A DNA stretch of 52,541 bases from Oscillospiraceae bacterium. Its GTDB lineage: Bacteria > Bacillota > Clostridia > Oscillospirales > Oscillospiraceae. A program made the position numbers and the translations under genes. The notes beneath the pieces were generated by a model. The model was not told the DNA's origin. It saw only the letters and a program-made list of their open reading frames with translations, and did no database searches. This document shows positions 16,810 through 24,368 of the stretch, in pieces. The stretch spans positions 1-52,541 of the forward strand of contig JAISJJ010000138.1 in assembly GCA_031261585.1 (NCBI GenBank), in the 5' to 3' direction. Numbering within the stretch: the first letter of the stretch is position 1; every line of letters begins with the position of its first letter.

Positions 16810-17487
16810 ATGTCGAAAATCCTTGTCGTCGACGACGACGAATACATCCGCGAGCTCGTCGGCACACTGCTCAAAAACGAGGGTTTCGCCGTCGCCGAAT
16901 CGGTAAACGGGCGCGACGCGCTGAACAAGATGGACAGCGAGAACCCCGATTTGTGCATTGTCGATGTCATGATGCCGCAACTCGACGGGTTTGAGCTGTG
17001 CAAATACCTGCGGCAGTATTACGGCGAGTTGCCGATACTCATGCTGACCGCGAAGTCCGATATCTCGCAGAAAGTGCGCGGATTTGAACTCGGCACCGAC
17101 GATTACCTGACGAAACCGTTCGAGCCGCCTGAGTTGATTCTGCGCGTCAAGGCGTTGCTGCGGCGGTACAAAGTCGAGACGGCGCAGACGCTCACCGTCG
17201 GAGCGGTGACAATAGACCGCACGAGTTACGCGGTCACAGCCGGCGGCGAACAGGCGGATATCCCGATGAAAGAGTTCGAGTTGCTGTGGAAACTCGCGTC
17301 CGCGCTCGGCAAGACGCACACGCGCGACAGCCTGATCGAAAACGTGTGGGGCTACGACTTTGAGGGCAACGAGCGCACGCTCGACGTGCATATCAACCGT
17401 CTGCGCGAGCGGTTCCCGACCGAGAAATGCGGCTTCAAGATCACGACGATTCGCGGTCTGGGATATCGGTTGGAGGTGTTGTCATGA
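16810..17487 (+). CDS. OmpR/PhoB-family response regulator
   Basis: A DNA-binding response regulator of 225 residues. The receiver domain has acidic DDDE at 8-11, phosphoacceptor Asp52 (CIVDVMMP), Thr80 and Lys102 (LTKPF). The C-terminal winged helix is complete, with MKEFELLWKL and the recognition helix TLDVHINRLRERF, ending TIRGLGYRLEV. The ATG at 16810 has GGAGG eight bases upstream. It overlaps the histidine kinase by four bases. It probably binds the 11-bp-spaced GTTTA boxes before its own gene and before the exporter operon at 19150. The signal is unknown; the target exporter suggests envelope or antibiotic stress. Confidence 0.95.
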   Translation: MSKILVVDDDEYIRELVGTLLKNEGFAVAESVNGRDALNKMDSENPDLCIVDVMMPQLDGFELCKYLRQYYGELPILMLTAKSDISQKVRGFELGTDDYLTKPFEPPELILRVKALLRRYKVETAQTLTVGAVTIDRTSYAVTAGGEQADIPMKEFELLWKLASALGKTHTRDSLIENVWGYDFEGNERTLDVHINRLRERFPTEKCGFKITTIRGLGYRLEVLS

Positions 17488-18578
17488 GCGCGCCGCAACG
17501 CGGAGGACACCCGAATAAACGCTATTTCCCGATCTGGGTTTTGCTCGTCCTTGCGGCTTTTGCGGGGTGCTTCACGCTGGGGTATCTGCTCGCCGTGCGC
17601 ACGTTCGGCTTAGTCGGATCTGCGGCGCACCTGACGTCGGGACTGCTGGGATTCGTCATATTTGTCGCCGTCGCGAGCCTGTTCAAGCTATGCACAGAAC
17701 TGTACGAGCGCAGACATCCCGGCAAGCTGAACAGCCGTACGCATTTCACCGACACGTTTCTCAAAAGCACGATGGACGCGATGGATCGCATCGCGAGCGG
17801 CGATTTCAACATCTTGATCCCCGTGGACGAGCACGACCCGCTCGGCGAACTGTCCGAGAGTATCAACAGAATGGCGCGTGAACTCGGGTCGGTGGAGCAA
17901 CTGCGTCAGGAGTTCGTCTCCAACGTGTCGCACGAGATTCAGTCACCGCTCACGTCGATATCGGGCTTTGCCGCGCTGCTGAAAAATCCCGATTTGTCGC
18001 CCGAATTACGCGCGCACTACGTCGAGATCATTGAGACGGAGAGCCGACGGCTGTCAAAACTCAGCGACAATCTGCTGAAATTGTCCGCGCTCGACGCGGG
18101 TGCCGTGCCGATGAATCGCACCGCGTTTCGGCTTGACCGACAACTCGAAAACGCCGTGCTGACGCTCGAACCGCAGTGGAGCGCGAAGCGTCTCGACCTC
18201 GCGCTGAACCTCGAAAAGGTCACGTTTGAGGGCGACGAGGAACTGCTGACGCAGGTGTGGATCAATCTGCTACACAACGCGATAAAGTTCACACCCGACG
18301 GCGGCAAAATCGGCGTAACGCTGACCGCCGACGCGGGTTCGGTGCGCGTCACCGTCGCCGACAGCGGCATCGGCATTGCGGAACAGGATCGGATTCACCT
18401 GTTTGAGCGTTTTTACAAGTCGGACAAGTCCCGTGACCGCAGTCTCGGCGGCAACGGGCTTGGGCTGTCGCTCGTGAAAAAGATCGCGGAACTGCACGGC
18501 GGGCGCGTCGAGGTGGAGAGCGAATTGGGCGAGGGCGCAAGGTTTACGGTGGCGATGACGATAACAGTTAACAGTTAA
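17484..18578 (+). CDS. Membrane sensor histidine kinase
   Basis: Partner kinase of the preceding regulator, 364 residues. Two membrane segments (13-38 and 49-70) are joined by a very short loop of about ten residues, so it probably senses within the membrane or through a partner protein. A HAMP-like linker follows, then the H-box SHEIQSPLTSI with His150, the N-box, DSGIGIAEQD, FERFYKSDKSR and GGNGLGLSLVKK. ATG overlaps the regulator stop (ATGA). The last residues TVNS and the TAA stop come from a dispersed AT-rich repeat that begins here, so the original C-terminus has been replaced or trimmed; the catalytic domain is complete. Confidence 0.94.
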   Translation: MSAPQRGGHPNKRYFPIWVLLVLAAFAGCFTLGYLLAVRTFGLVGSAAHLTSGLLGFVIFVAVASLFKLCTELYERRHPGKLNSRTHFTDTFLKSTMDAMDRIASGDFNILIPVDEHDPLGELSESINRMARELGSVEQLRQEFVSNVSHEIQSPLTSISGFAALLKNPDLSPELRAHYVEIIETESRRLSKLSDNLLKLSALDAGAVPMNRTAFRLDRQLENAVLTLEPQWSAKRLDLALNLEKVTFEGDEELLTQVWINLLHNAIKFTPDGGKIGVTLTADAGSVRVTVADSGIGIAEQDRIHLFERFYKSDKSRDRSLGGNGLGLSLVKKIAELHGGRVEVESELGEGARFTVAMTITVNS

Positions 18579-18710
18579 CAATTAACAATTAACAATTACG
18601 TGGGTTGGACGTGGGTTGCGGGGAACGAGGGCAAACCCCCGCCGACTGCGGTCGGCACCCCCTTTCCGAAAGGGGGCAAGGGTTGGACGTGGGTTGCGAA
18701 ACGCAGAGAA
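18565..18710 (+). repeat. Dispersed intergenic repeat (family B), copy 1
   Basis: Tandem AACAATTAAC-type units start at the end of the histidine-kinase gene and supply its TAA. They are followed by two copies of GGTTGGACGTGGGTTGCG (18603 and 18683) separated by a hairpin-forming stretch with GGCACCCCCTTTCC. Similar copies lie at 20108, 30018, 32050 (inverted) and 38654. Confidence 0.85.
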
Positions 18711-18760
18711 TCGCCCGCGACATTGGCGCGCAACAAAAAACCACAAAGGAGCTGCACGGA

Positions 18761-18985
18761 ATGTATCAGCGTATTCGCGATTTGCGCGAAGATAAGGATC
18801 TCTACCAAAAAGACTTGGCGTCGCTGCTGAAATGCACGCAGGTGTGCTACTCGAACTATGAGACGGGTAAACGCGATGTGCCGACAGAGGTGCTGATAAA
18901 GCTCGCGGCGTTTTATCAGACAAGCACGGACTACATTTTGGGGCTGACAGATGTTGCGACGGCGTATCCGAGGTCGAAACGATAA
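18761..18985 (+). CDS. Small XRE-family DNA-binding protein
   Basis: A 74-residue lambda-repressor-like helix-turn-helix protein: RIRDLREDKDLYQKDLASLL, then the recognition region TQVCYSNYETGKRDVPTEVL, then the LIKLAAFYQTSTDYILGLTD end that is typical of stand-alone XRE regulators. The ATG at 18761 has AAAGGAG at good spacing; the open frame extends upstream only through repeat sequence and is not coding there. No second domain. It lies between the two-component genes and the exporter operon, in the same direction, and may tune either. Target unknown. Confidence 0.88.
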   Translation: MYQRIRDLREDKDLYQKDLASLLKCTQVCYSNYETGKRDVPTEVLIKLAAFYQTSTDYILGLTDVATAYPRSKR

Positions 18986-19026
18986 CTAAGCGCGTGTGTA
19001 TCGTGTGTAGGGGTGTGCACAATATT

Positions 19027-19115
19027 TAGGGGATTCTTCGCTTCGCTCAGAATGACAGGGAACCGCAGAATGACAAGGGACGCGAGGGGCGATGTGGACA
19101 TCGCCCCCTGCGAGG
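19027..19115 (+). repeat. Dispersed repeats between the XRE gene and exporter operon
   Basis: GGATTCTTCGCTTCGCTCAG followed by AATGACAGG is a repeat common in many genomes and present again at 30382 and 30434. A second palindromic unit, GGGGCGATGTGGACATCGCCCC (arms GGGGCGATGT and its complement), follows at 19084-19106. Confidence 0.75.
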
Positions 19116-19152
19116 GCGCGAGAAACGAATCAATACCAAAATAAACCTCCCT

Positions 19153-19207
19153 GTTTACGCCCCGTTTACATGGCATTTAACCTCCGTTTAATTTGAAGCG
19201 TTACAAT
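19153..19207 (+). promoter_or_regulatory. Four 11-bp-spaced response-regulator boxes and -10 of the exporter operon
   Basis: GTTTA-type boxes begin at 19153, 19164, 19175 (ATTTA) and 19186, each exactly 11 bp from the next, in the pattern TTTAMN-N5. The -10 TACAAT (19202-19207) follows. No good -35 exists, which is usual for promoters that need a bound OmpR/PhoP-type activator. The boxes match those before the two-component operon at 16722. Confidence 0.78.
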
Positions 19208-19239
19208 GACGCCATCAAATCAAACGGAGGTATACCTAT

Positions 19240-19332
19240 ATGTCAATCATAGCTCTCATCATAATGCTCATCACGCATCTCGCCCTCGGATTCAGCGAGG
19301 ACGACACGGACAACGGGGAGGTGACGGCATGA
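19240..19332 (+). CDS. 30-residue single-span membrane microprotein
   Basis: The first gene of the exporter operon, too short for usual gene callers. An ATG at 19240 stands seven bases after CGGAGGT, the best ribosome site in the area. The product has a hydrophobic span (SIIALIIMLITHLALGF) and an acidic tail (SEDDTDNGEVTA), 30 residues in all. Its TGA overlaps the ATPase ATG (ATGA), so the two are translationally coupled. It may be a small regulator or subunit of the transporter or of the sensor kinase, whose loop is too short to sense on its own; that is inference. It could instead be only a coupling leader, but the strong composition bias argues for a real membrane peptide. Confidence 0.72.
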   Translation: MSIIALIIMLITHLALGFSEDDTDNGEVTA

Positions 19333-20111
19333 ACACGGTGATCGAAGTCAGCAACCTTGTCAAGCAGTACGACAAGTCGAAAGAACCCGCCGTGCGCGGT
19401 ATCAGCTTCGAGGTGGGCGAGGGCGAGTTCTTCGCTTTTCTCGGACCGAACGGCGCGGGCAAGACCACGTCCATCTCAATCCTCACGACGACGCTGTCCA
19501 AGACATCTGGCGACGTGCGGATAGCGGGGTACGACGTGGATCGCGAGGCGCGGCAGGTGCGCGAACACATCGGTATCATCTTCCAGCAGCCGAGTCTCGA
19601 CCGTTCGCTCACGGCGGAGGAGAATATCCGCTTCCACGCCTGCCTGTACGGTATGTACAACTACCACCCGACATTTCGCGGTATGCCCGCCGAGTACCGC
19701 AACCGCGTGACGGAGCTTGCGGAGGTCGTCGGCATCACCGACGCGCTGTTCAGACCGATAAAGAAGCTGTCGGGCGGCATGCAGCGCAAACTCGAAATCA
19801 TACGCAGTCTCATGCACACGCCGAAGATACTGTTCCTCGACGAACCGACGCAGGGGCTGGACGCGGTGAGCCGCCGCAGTCTGTGGGAGTACATCGACAA
19901 CGTGCGGCACGAACTCGGCACGACGGTGTTCCTCACGACGCACTACATCGACGAAGCCGAAAAGGTCGACCGCGTGTGCATCGTGAACCACGGCGAGATC
20001 GCGATGTGCGGCACGCCCGACGAGATAAAGCGGAGTTGCTCGAAAGAAAACCCGTCGCTCGAGGACGCGTACGTCGAATTTGTACTGAAAACAGGAGGAA
20101 TGGCGTCATGA
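19329..20111 (+). CDS. ABC-2 type exporter, ATP-binding subunit
   Basis: A 260-residue ABC ATPase of the drug/antibiotic exporter (DrrA/CcmA-like) class. Walker A GPNGAGKTTS, Q-loop IIFQQPSLD, signature LSGGMQRKLE, Walker B ILFLDEPTQGLD and the switch His in TTHYIDEAEK are all in order. The ATG at 19329 is preceded by GGGAGGTGAC and overlaps the microprotein stop. It forms a complex with the permease encoded next. Exported substrate is unknown; drugs, lantibiotics and lipids are all handled by this class. Under the inferred two-component control it may answer envelope stress. Confidence 0.95.
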   Translation: MNTVIEVSNLVKQYDKSKEPAVRGISFEVGEGEFFAFLGPNGAGKTTSISILTTTLSKTSGDVRIAGYDVDREARQVREHIGIIFQQPSLDRSLTAEENIRFHACLYGMYNYHPTFRGMPAEYRNRVTELAEVVGITDALFRPIKKLSGGMQRKLEIIRSLMHTPKILFLDEPTQGLDAVSRRSLWEYIDNVRHELGTTVFLTTHYIDEAEKVDRVCIVNHGEIAMCGTPDEIKRSCSKENPSLEDAYVEFVLKTGGMAS

Positions 20112-20165
20112 CAATTAACAGTGAACAGTTAACAATTAACAGTTACGGGGGGTTGGACGATGGGC
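20108..20165 (+). repeat. Dispersed repeat (family B), copy 2, inside a gene
   Basis: Begins TGACAATTAAC at the ATPase stop codon and continues through AACAGTTAACAATTAACAG to GGGGTTGGACGA, matching copies at 18565, 30018 and 38654. It encodes the first residues of the permease. Confidence 0.88.
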
Positions 20166-20974
20166 GCGCTGTTGCGCGTCGTAAGTCGCGGTTTTTACGG
20201 GAGATTAACGCTGTCATCAGCGTTTTGGCTCGCGATATCATGGTTGGGTTGAAGTCGCCGGGGCTTATCATTTCGAGTCTCGCTATGCCGATACTCATGA
20301 TGGGTCTGCTCGGCGGCAGTCTGTCGCAGAACATGTCGGCGGGTATCGCGTTCGACTACGGAAAGTTCATACTCGTCGGGCAGCTCATCAACATGCTGTT
20401 CATGACGACGGTCATGGGGCTGACCTCGCTCGTGGACGACCACGAGACGGACTTCATGCAGGAGATGATGGTCGCGCCCGTGTCGCGGTACGCGATTGTC
20501 GTCGGTAAGATATTCGGCTCGTCGTTCGGCGCGGTCATCAGCATGATCGGCACGCTGATTGTCGGATTGTTCATGGGGTACACGCTGTCGGTCACGCAGT
20601 GGCTGCTGATATTCGCGCTGTCCCCACTGATCTGCCTGTCGGCGGGCGCGATGGCGATGCTGATATTCGGCGTTATCAAAAACAACAAGATATCGAACAT
20701 GGCGGCGATGCTCATCACGATGCCGCAGATGTTCCTGTCGGGCGCGATCATTCCGATCAACAATTCCAGCGGTATTCTGCTCGTGCTGAACCGCATTATG
20801 CCGATGACATACTGCCTCGACCTCGTGCGCTCCGTAGTCTATCGCGGCACGGCGGAGTACGACGCGATCGTGCTGTTCAACCCCGCCGTGACCTGCGCCG
20901 CAATCGTCGGGCTGACCGTAGTGTTCCTGTCGGTCGGCACATGGCTGTTCGCGCGGAGCGAGAAGAATCGGTGA
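20108..20974 (+). CDS. ABC-2 type permease with repeat-encoded N-terminus
   Basis: Membrane subunit of the exporter, 288 residues with six hydrophobic helices in the ABC2_membrane pattern (LIISSLAMPILMMGLLGG, MLFMTTVMGLTSLV, MIGTLIVGLFMGYTLSV, ALSPLICLSAGAMAMLIFGV, MLITMPQMFLSGAIIPI and TCAAIVGLTVVFLSVGTWLF). The ATG overlaps the ATPase stop (ATGA). The first 15 residues (MTINSEQLTINSYGG) are a translation of the AACAATTAAC repeat family, in frame, so a repeat landed just after the start codon without breaking the gene. An internal start in the real domain (TTG or ATG near 20224-20240) is possible. Confidence 0.92.
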   Translation: MTINSEQLTINSYGGLDDGRAVARRKSRFLREINAVISVLARDIMVGLKSPGLIISSLAMPILMMGLLGGSLSQNMSAGIAFDYGKFILVGQLINMLFMTTVMGLTSLVDDHETDFMQEMMVAPVSRYAIVVGKIFGSSFGAVISMIGTLIVGLFMGYTLSVTQWLLIFALSPLICLSAGAMAMLIFGVIKNNKISNMAAMLITMPQMFLSGAIIPINNSSGILLVLNRIMPMTYCLDLVRSVVYRGTAEYDAIVLFNPAVTCAAIVGLTVVFLSVGTWLFARSEKNR

Positions 20975-20992
20975 AAACACGCGGAAATGTGA

Positions 20993-21018
20993 AGCCCCCG
21001 ACTGTGTCGGGGGTTTTG
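20993..21018 (+). terminator. Terminator of the exporter operon
   Basis: Stem CCCCCGAC/GTCGGGGG with a TGT loop, followed by TTTTG, 20 bases after the permease stop. Confidence 0.88.
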
Positions 21019-21020
21019 CG

Positions 21021-21350
21021 CTACTCCAAATCCTGAGCGGACATCGCGTCTATGTCGCGCCGCCGTCTGATGTGCGCACGGCATACCGCGTATATCAACA
21101 ACAGCACCGCTGTCGGTATGTTACACAGCAGGAACGGCAGCAGAACACTTGTAAATGACGGGGTTACAAGCCGCAAGCCAACAATCAGTGATGTGATGAC
21201 CGCGACGATGAGTGACAGCGTCGGCAATATCAACCCGAGCAGTTTGTTGCGCGCGCGTGACAGAAATATCTGCCCGAATATTGCGGCGAGGACTATCGCC
21301 GCGTAGATTGCGTACGTTATCCAAATTGGAGTTACCGTTCTCACTTTCAA
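21021..21350 (-). CDS. Small membrane protein with three spans
   Basis: A 109-residue protein with three hydrophobic helices (WITYAIYAAIVLAAIFGQIFL, GLILPTLSLIVAVITSLIVG and LLPFLLCNIPTAVLLLIYAV) and a basic then acidic C-terminal tail. It overlaps the DUF2089-type regulator by four bases at its start, so both are from the same mRNA. In other Firmicutes DUF2089 genes sit beside small membrane proteins, which suggests a regulator-target pair or a membrane-tethered anti-regulator; that is inference. No enzyme motif. Confidence 0.82.
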   Translation of the reverse strand: MKVRTVTPIWITYAIYAAIVLAAIFGQIFLSRARNKLLGLILPTLSLIVAVITSLIVGLRLVTPSFTSVLLPFLLCNIPTAVLLLIYAVCRAHIRRRRDIDAMSAQDLE

Positions 21351-21646
21351 TGCCCGCCTTTCGACTTTTTGTACTCGGAGATCAGAATTTTCGCGGTGCC
21401 GAGGTCGATTTTGTCGTTGACCGCCATGCGCTTTATCAGCGCGATGTACGGTTCGTTCGCGCCGTCCTCGCTGATTTGAATCCGCTGAATCAGACGGTCG
21501 AGCCGCAGACGCACGGTCGGATACGTCACGCCGTATTGCGCCGCAATCTCTTTCAACGAGCCTGACGCCAGCAAAAATTTCTTGATGAACGCTACGTCCT
21601 CGTCCTCAAGATTAGCCATCCACTCGGGGACAATCTCAATCGCCAT
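21347..21646 (-). CDS. DUF2089-family helix-turn-helix regulator
   Basis: A 99-residue DNA-binding protein. MANLEDEDVAFIKKFLLASG is followed by a clear helix-turn-helix SLKEIAAQYGVTYPTVRLRL, then a C-terminal helical region. That is the DUF2089 signature in order, without the zinc ribbon some members carry. The start is the ATG at 21646 with AAAGGAG; a longer frame would run through the promoter. It probably represses its own operon through the palindrome at 21662-21692. Confidence 0.87.
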   Translation of the reverse strand: MAIEIVPEWMANLEDEDVAFIKKFLLASGSLKEIAAQYGVTYPTVRLRLDRLIQRIQISEDGANEPYIALIKRMAVNDKIDLGTAKILISEYKKSKGGH

Positions 21647-21661
21647 GTGATCAGCTCCTTT

Positions 21662-21700
21662 AACTATATTGAGTATATCATTAAATATAGTTAAAGTCAA
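21662..21700 (-). promoter_or_regulatory. Promoter and operator palindrome of the DUF2089 operon
   Basis: Minus strand: TTGACT (21700-21695), 17-bp spacer, TATACT (21677-21672). A perfect 9-bp inverted repeat AACTATATT/AATATAGTT (21662-21670 and 21684-21692, 13 bases between) covers the spacer and -10, the classic place for a repressor dimer. Confidence 0.78.
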
Positions 21701-21724
21701 TAGACAAATAAATATTAATATTGC

Positions 21725-21763
21725 GTAACAGAAAAGGGCGGTCAACCCGCCCTTTTCTGTTAC
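21725..21763. terminator. Bidirectional terminator after murF
   Basis: A perfect 17-bp stem (GTAACAGAAAAGGGCGG and complement) with a five-base loop. T-rich arms on both strands let it stop the murF transcript from the right; on the left lies the promoter of the DUF2089 operon. Confidence 0.8.
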
Positions 21764-21769
21764 GTTATG

Positions 21770-23131
21770 CTACCTCAGTTCCATCGCCGCGCTCACTATC
21801 TCGCCGAACCGCATACTGTGCGACGCTTTGACGAGCACTGTGTCGCCGCGCCGCAGCAGCGACGGCAACCGCGCGAGCAGCGCGTCGCGGAACGGAAAAT
21901 GGTACACCTCGGTGCCGCGATTCGACGCGATCACGCCCTTGAAGATGAACTCCGCGCACCGTCCGCAGCAGATCACCACGTCGCAGCACTCCGTCGCGAG
22001 CAACCCTATCTCGCGGTGCAACTCGTTGCTGTCGCCGCCGAGTTCGAGCATGTCGCCGAGTATCGCGACGCGGCGCGGATCGAGTTTTTGCAACGATTTG
22101 AGTGCGTTGCGCATCGACGCGGGGTTCGCGTTGTAGCAGTCGTCGATGACGGTGAGATAACCCGTGCGAACGGCGTTCGCGCGCCCCGCGACCGTCGCGT
22201 ACATCGTCAGTCCGCGCTGAATCTCGTCCGCGTCCATACCGAGCGCGTCCGCGACGGCGACAGCGGCGAGCGCGGCGGACGGAATGTGCGCGCCATACGC
22301 GGGGATCGACGCGGAAAACCGCGCGGTCGGCGTCACAACGTCGAACGTCACGCCGTCGGTGCCGTGTGCCGTGATGTTCTCGGCGCGGTACGGGCATTGC
22401 GGCGAGGTGCCGTACAGCACGCGCGGAATTCTCTGGTCAAATGCCGCGAGTTTCGCGTCGTCGCCGTTCAGCACGGCGAGACCGTCGGGCGGCATGTGCG
22501 CAAAAACCTCAGATTTTGCAAGCAGTACGCCGTCGAGGTCGCGCAGATTTTCGAGGTGCGCTTCCGCGATGCGCGTCATGACGCAGATCGTCGGGCGCGC
22601 GACCGCACCGAGCCGCGACATCTCGCCGAAGTCGGAGATGCCCATCTCTACGACGGCGATCTCGTGTTCCGCGCCGATCTGCAAGATTGACAGCGGCAGT
22701 CCGATCTCGTTGTTCAGATTGCCCTGCGTGACAAACGCGCAAAACCGTTGCGACAGCACGCTTTCCAGCATGTTTTTGACGGTGGTTTTGCCGACGGAAC
22801 CGACCACGCCGATGATCGGAATATCGAATTTATCGCGGTACCGCGCCGCAATTTGCGCGAGCGCGGCGGCGGTCGAATCGACGCGGATATGCGGTGTTGC
22901 GTCAATCTCGCGCTCACACAGGACGCAGACCGCACCGCGCGCGATTGCGTCGTCGGCGAAGTCGTGACCGTCGGCACGCTCGCCCGCGAAGCATACGAAC
23001 AGCGCGCCCACCGTGACCTCGCGGTTGTCGCGCGCGACGGATTGCACCGTATATTCAAGCGATTGTGCGTCGCCGACGAACGTGCCGCCCGTCGCGTCGA
23101 CGATCTCGCGCAGTGTCAGCGGCTTCATCAC
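21770..23131 (-). CDS. murF: UDP-N-acetylmuramoyl-tripeptide--D-alanyl-D-alanine ligase
   Basis: Adds D-Ala-D-Ala to UDP-MurNAc-tripeptide in the cytoplasm, the last soluble step of peptidoglycan precursor synthesis. The 453 residues have the Mur N-terminal domain, ATP loop GSVGKTTVKNML near residue 111, the central EMGISDFGEM metal/substrate region, the linker DDCYNANPASM, and the C-terminal domain with ILGDMLELG. All three Mur domains are present at usual length. It overlaps ddl, which makes its substrate, by four bases (ATGA). Confidence 0.96.
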   Translation of the reverse strand: MMKPLTLREIVDATGGTFVGDAQSLEYTVQSVARDNREVTVGALFVCFAGERADGHDFADDAIARGAVCVLCEREIDATPHIRVDSTAAALAQIAARYRDKFDIPIIGVVGSVGKTTVKNMLESVLSQRFCAFVTQGNLNNEIGLPLSILQIGAEHEIAVVEMGISDFGEMSRLGAVARPTICVMTRIAEAHLENLRDLDGVLLAKSEVFAHMPPDGLAVLNGDDAKLAAFDQRIPRVLYGTSPQCPYRAENITAHGTDGVTFDVVTPTARFSASIPAYGAHIPSAALAAVAVADALGMDADEIQRGLTMYATVAGRANAVRTGYLTVIDDCYNANPASMRNALKSLQKLDPRRVAILGDMLELGGDSNELHREIGLLATECCDVVICCGRCAEFIFKGVIASNRGTEVYHFPFRDALLARLPSLLRRGDTVLVKASHSMRFGEIVSAAMELR

Positions 23132-24159
23132 AGCGCGTCACCGTACTTTTCCAGCGACAGCTCGACGATGCGGGCGATCAGCGCGTCGTATGTAAGCCCG
23201 ATAGCCGCCGCCTCTTGCGGCAGTAGGCTTGTCGGGGTCAACCCGGGGAGCGTGTTCGCTTCAAGGCAGTACACCTCGCCCGCGTCCGTGACGATGAAGT
23301 CCATGCGCGCGTAGACTTCGAGCCGCAGTGCGCGGAACACGTCCTCGGCGGCGCGTCGGAGCTTCGCGGTGATCTCGGGCGTGAAATCGGCGGGGCAAAT
23401 TTCGGTTGCGAGACCCGCCTGATACTTGCTCGTGTAGTCGTAAAACCCTTGCGGCACAACGATTTCGATGGGCGGCAACGCAACGCCGTCCACCACGCCG
23501 ACATCGACCTCGCGCCCCGCGATATACTGTTCGACGAGTACCGTGTCGTCGTAGCGGAACGCGGCTTCGAGCGCGGCGGCGTAGTCCGCACCGTCCGTGA
23601 CGATGCTCGTACCGACGCTCGACCCGCCCGAACACGGTTTCACGACGCACGGGAACCCGACATCTGCGGTGTCGCCACGGTGCAGCGCAACGCCTTGCGG
23701 CACAAGGATTCCGTGCGCACCCAAAACGTCCTTCGCCGCCGATTTGTTCATCGCGAGCGCGGAGCCGAACAGCCCCGTACCCGTATAGCGCACACCGAGC
23801 AGGTCGAGCGCGGCTTGAATCTTGCCGTCCTCGCCGTCGGTGCCGTGCAACGCGAGAAACACGAGATCGGACGCGCGCGCCAACTCAAACACGTTGTCGC
23901 CGATGTGTCCGAATCCGCCGATACGCGACGCTGTGAGCGCGTCGAGATCGGGTTCGGACGACGCAATCGCCGTGCTTGACGCGGTGTCGTCGGCTGTGAA
24001 CTGCGCGGACAGGTCGGTCACGGCGGGCAGTCCGAGAAAGAGGTCGCACACGGCGACGCGGTGTCCGAGTCGGCGCAGTGCCGATGCCGCAAGCGCGCCC
24101 GTGGACAGCGACACGTCGCGTTCGGCGGAGTAGCCGCCCGAGAGTACAAGAATTCGCAT
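23128..24159 (-). CDS. ddl: D-alanine--D-alanine ligase
   Basis: Joins two D-Ala with ATP to make the dipeptide that MurF uses. An ATP-grasp enzyme of 343 residues. Visible motifs: HGTDGEDGKIQA (N-terminal substrate region), the glycine-rich VKPCSGGSSVGTSIV loop, EQYIAGREVDVGVV, then the catalytic Arg/metal region RMDFIVTDAGEVYCLEANTLPGLTPTSLLPQ. The final motif GLTPTSLLP is the usual one; the ligase specificity loop cannot be read to Ala or Lac with certainty from this alone. The ATG at 24159 starts the murF operon. Confidence 0.95.
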   Translation of the reverse strand: MRILVLSGGYSAERDVSLSTGALAASALRRLGHRVAVCDLFLGLPAVTDLSAQFTADDTASSTAIASSEPDLDALTASRIGGFGHIGDNVFELARASDLVFLALHGTDGEDGKIQAALDLLGVRYTGTGLFGSALAMNKSAAKDVLGAHGILVPQGVALHRGDTADVGFPCVVKPCSGGSSVGTSIVTDGADYAAALEAAFRYDDTVLVEQYIAGREVDVGVVDGVALPPIEIVVPQGFYDYTSKYQAGLATEICPADFTPEITAKLRRAAEDVFRALRLEVYARMDFIVTDAGEVYCLEANTLPGLTPTSLLPQEAAAIGLTYDALIARIVELSLEKYGDAL

Positions 24160-24247
24160 AAGCTATCTGAAATCCTCCGAAAACAGCGATAATTAACAGA
24201 CCATATACATCATACACGAAAATCGCGGAATTTACAACCGAAAACGG

Positions 24248-24276
24248 TTGACAAACGAAAATTTTTGAGATATAAT
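24248..24276 (+). promoter_or_regulatory. Consensus promoter of the tRNA operon
   Basis: TTGACA, exactly 17 bp, TATAAT: a perfect sigma-70 consensus, 15 bases before the first tRNA. Confidence 0.9.
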
Positions 24277-24290
24277 ATGCGAGTTCTCTT

Positions 24291-24367
24291 GGCGGTATAG
24301 CTCAGTTGGCTAGAGCACTCGGTTCATACCCGTGGTGTCACTGGTTCGAGTCCAGTTACCGCCACCA
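24291..24367 (+). tRNA. tRNA-Met (CAT)
   Basis: Acceptor GGCGGTA pairs with TACCGCC; D-arm GCTC/GAGC; anticodon loop TTCATAC with anticodon CAT; T-arm ACTGG/CCAGT around TTCGAGT; CCA encoded. The anticodon stem has a T-T mismatch at its second position. Elongator Met or the Ile-CAU isoacceptor cannot be told apart here. Confidence 0.9.
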
Positions 24368-24368
24368 C

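Noticed and set aside
18565..18600. Tandem AACAATTAAC units looked like a possible CRISPR or iteron array
   Set aside because: Units are contiguous with no spacers, few in number and recur at unrelated intergenic sites; they are part of a dispersed repeat.
18605..18760. N-terminal extension of the XRE protein by 52 codons
   Set aside because: The stretch is repeat DNA without a ribosome site; the ATG at 18761 has AAAGGAG and starts the domain.
21767..22690. 307-codon plus-strand frame opposite murF
   Set aside because: Arg/His-rich antisense shadow of a secure murF gene.
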